In this document: piece by piece, positions 5,989 through 6,475 of the stretch
How positions within the stretch are numbered: the stretch's first letter is position 1
Layout: each line of letters opens with the position of its first letter
NCBI GenBank assembly: GCA_030039895.1
Contig: JASHUR010000392.1
Coordinates: 1 to 6,475 of the forward strand
Source of the DNA: Acidobacteriaceae bacterium
GTDB taxonomy: Bacteria; Acidobacteriota; Terriglobia; Terriglobales; Acidobacteriaceae
Direction of reading: 5' to 3'
Length of the DNA: 6,475 nt
The notes under the pieces: generated by a model
The model's database searches: none
Told to the model about the DNA's origin: nothing
The model's input: the letters and a program-made list of their open reading frames with translations, nothing else
Translations under genes and position numbers: made by a program

Positions 5989-6475
5989 TTGAATCTTGAT
6001 GAAATCAGGGCGGCGGAGACGAAGTTGCTCTTGCCTACATACGAACGCAACCCGATATTCTTCGTGGGCGGCGAAGGTGTTCATTTGATCGCCGAGGGCG
6101 GGCAGCAATACCTGGACCTGCTGAGCGGTATCGGTGTAAATGCACTCGGCTATGGGCATCCGGCAATCGTGAACACGATTGCCGAGCAGAGCAAAAAGCT
6201 CATCCACATTTCCAACCTTTATTTTCATACGGGTCAGGCCCAGCTGGCGATGCGGCTCACAGCGGCCAGCGGACTGGACCGCGCGTTCTTCTGCAACAGC
6301 GGTACGGAAGCCTGGGAGGCTGCGCTTAAATTGGCCCGTGCCTATGCTGGACTAAAGCGCAGCGAGGGCAGACATCTCGGGTCAAAGTTCCTGGCGCTTG
6401 AAAATAGCTTCCACGGACGCACCATGGGCTCGGTCGCAACGACGCATAAAGAGAAATACCGCGAACCATTTGCAC
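5989..6475 (+). CDS. argD: Acetylornithine aminotransferase ArgD, 3' end outside window
   Basis: Fourth step of arginine synthesis: transfers the amino group of glutamate to N-acetylglutamate semialdehyde, giving N-acetylornithine; a class III PLP-dependent aminotransferase. The 162 codons present show the family N terminus: LPTYERNPIFFVGGEG (15-30), YLDLLSGIGVNALGYGHPAI (41-60), HISNLYFH (73-80), CNSGTEAWEAALKLAR (102-117), whose Gly-Thr is expected to hold the PLP phosphate, and SFHGRTMG. The Schiff-base lysine lies beyond the window. The family is about 400 aa, so roughly 60 percent is missing. Trp109 stands where relatives usually have Asn (NEAA). The start TTG at 5989 is supported by AGGAG 7 nt upstream. 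It lies 20 nt after argB, so very probably in the same operon. The sequence cannot exclude dual use in lysine synthesis or a related ornithine transaminase, but the context favours ArgD. Confidence 0.93.
   Translation, partial: MNLDEIRAAETKLLLPTYERNPIFFVGGEGVHLIAEGGQQYLDLLSGIGVNALGYGHPAIVNTIAEQSKKLIHISNLYFHTGQAQLAMRLTAASGLDRAFFCNSGTEAWEAALKLARAYAGLKRSEGRHLGSKFLALENSFHGRTMGSVATTHKEKYREPFA

Overview
The window holds part of a bacterial chromosome concerned with glutamate and arginine synthesis. A large glutamate synthase gene (gltB, minus strand, 3' end beyond the left edge) is divergent from a plus-strand cluster argR-argC-argB-argD, whose argD runs off the right edge. Coding sequence fills almost everything. 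The only sizeable gap is the 206-bp region between gltB and argR. I see no mobile element, CRISPR array, tRNA, rRNA or phage gene.

Organism: moderately high GC, two TTG starts, and the order argR-argC-argB-argD starting with an arginine repressor suggest a soil-type bacterium. My best guess is Acidobacteriota, class Terriglobia. That comes from the general look of the proteins and gene order, not from a search, and is held with low to moderate confidence.

Layout: (1) 1-3415, minus: glutamate synthase large subunit, about 1138 codons, read through codon by codon without a stop or frameshift. It covers the glutaminase domain, the central domain, the FMN domain and the first two cysteines of the 3Fe-4S cluster. 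(2) 3416-3621: divergent intergenic region with a good sigma-70-type promoter facing argR. Two 18-bp ARG-box-like palindromes lie side by side over its -10 and start site. (3) 3622-4068: argR. (4) 4131-5189: argC. (5) 5186-5968: argB, overlapping argC by 4 bp. (6) 5989 to the right edge: argD, first 162 codons.

How they work together: glutamate synthase makes glutamate from glutamine and 2-oxoglutarate. Glutamate is the precursor of N-acetylglutamate and also the amino donor for ArgD. ArgB phosphorylates N-acetylglutamate, ArgC reduces the acyl phosphate to the semialdehyde, and ArgD transaminates this to N-acetylornithine. ArgR senses arginine and, from the position of the boxes, probably represses its own promoter and with it the arg genes. 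The window therefore looks like a conventional biosynthetic locus. Its most informative part is the compact operator-promoter between gltB and argR, not a new system.
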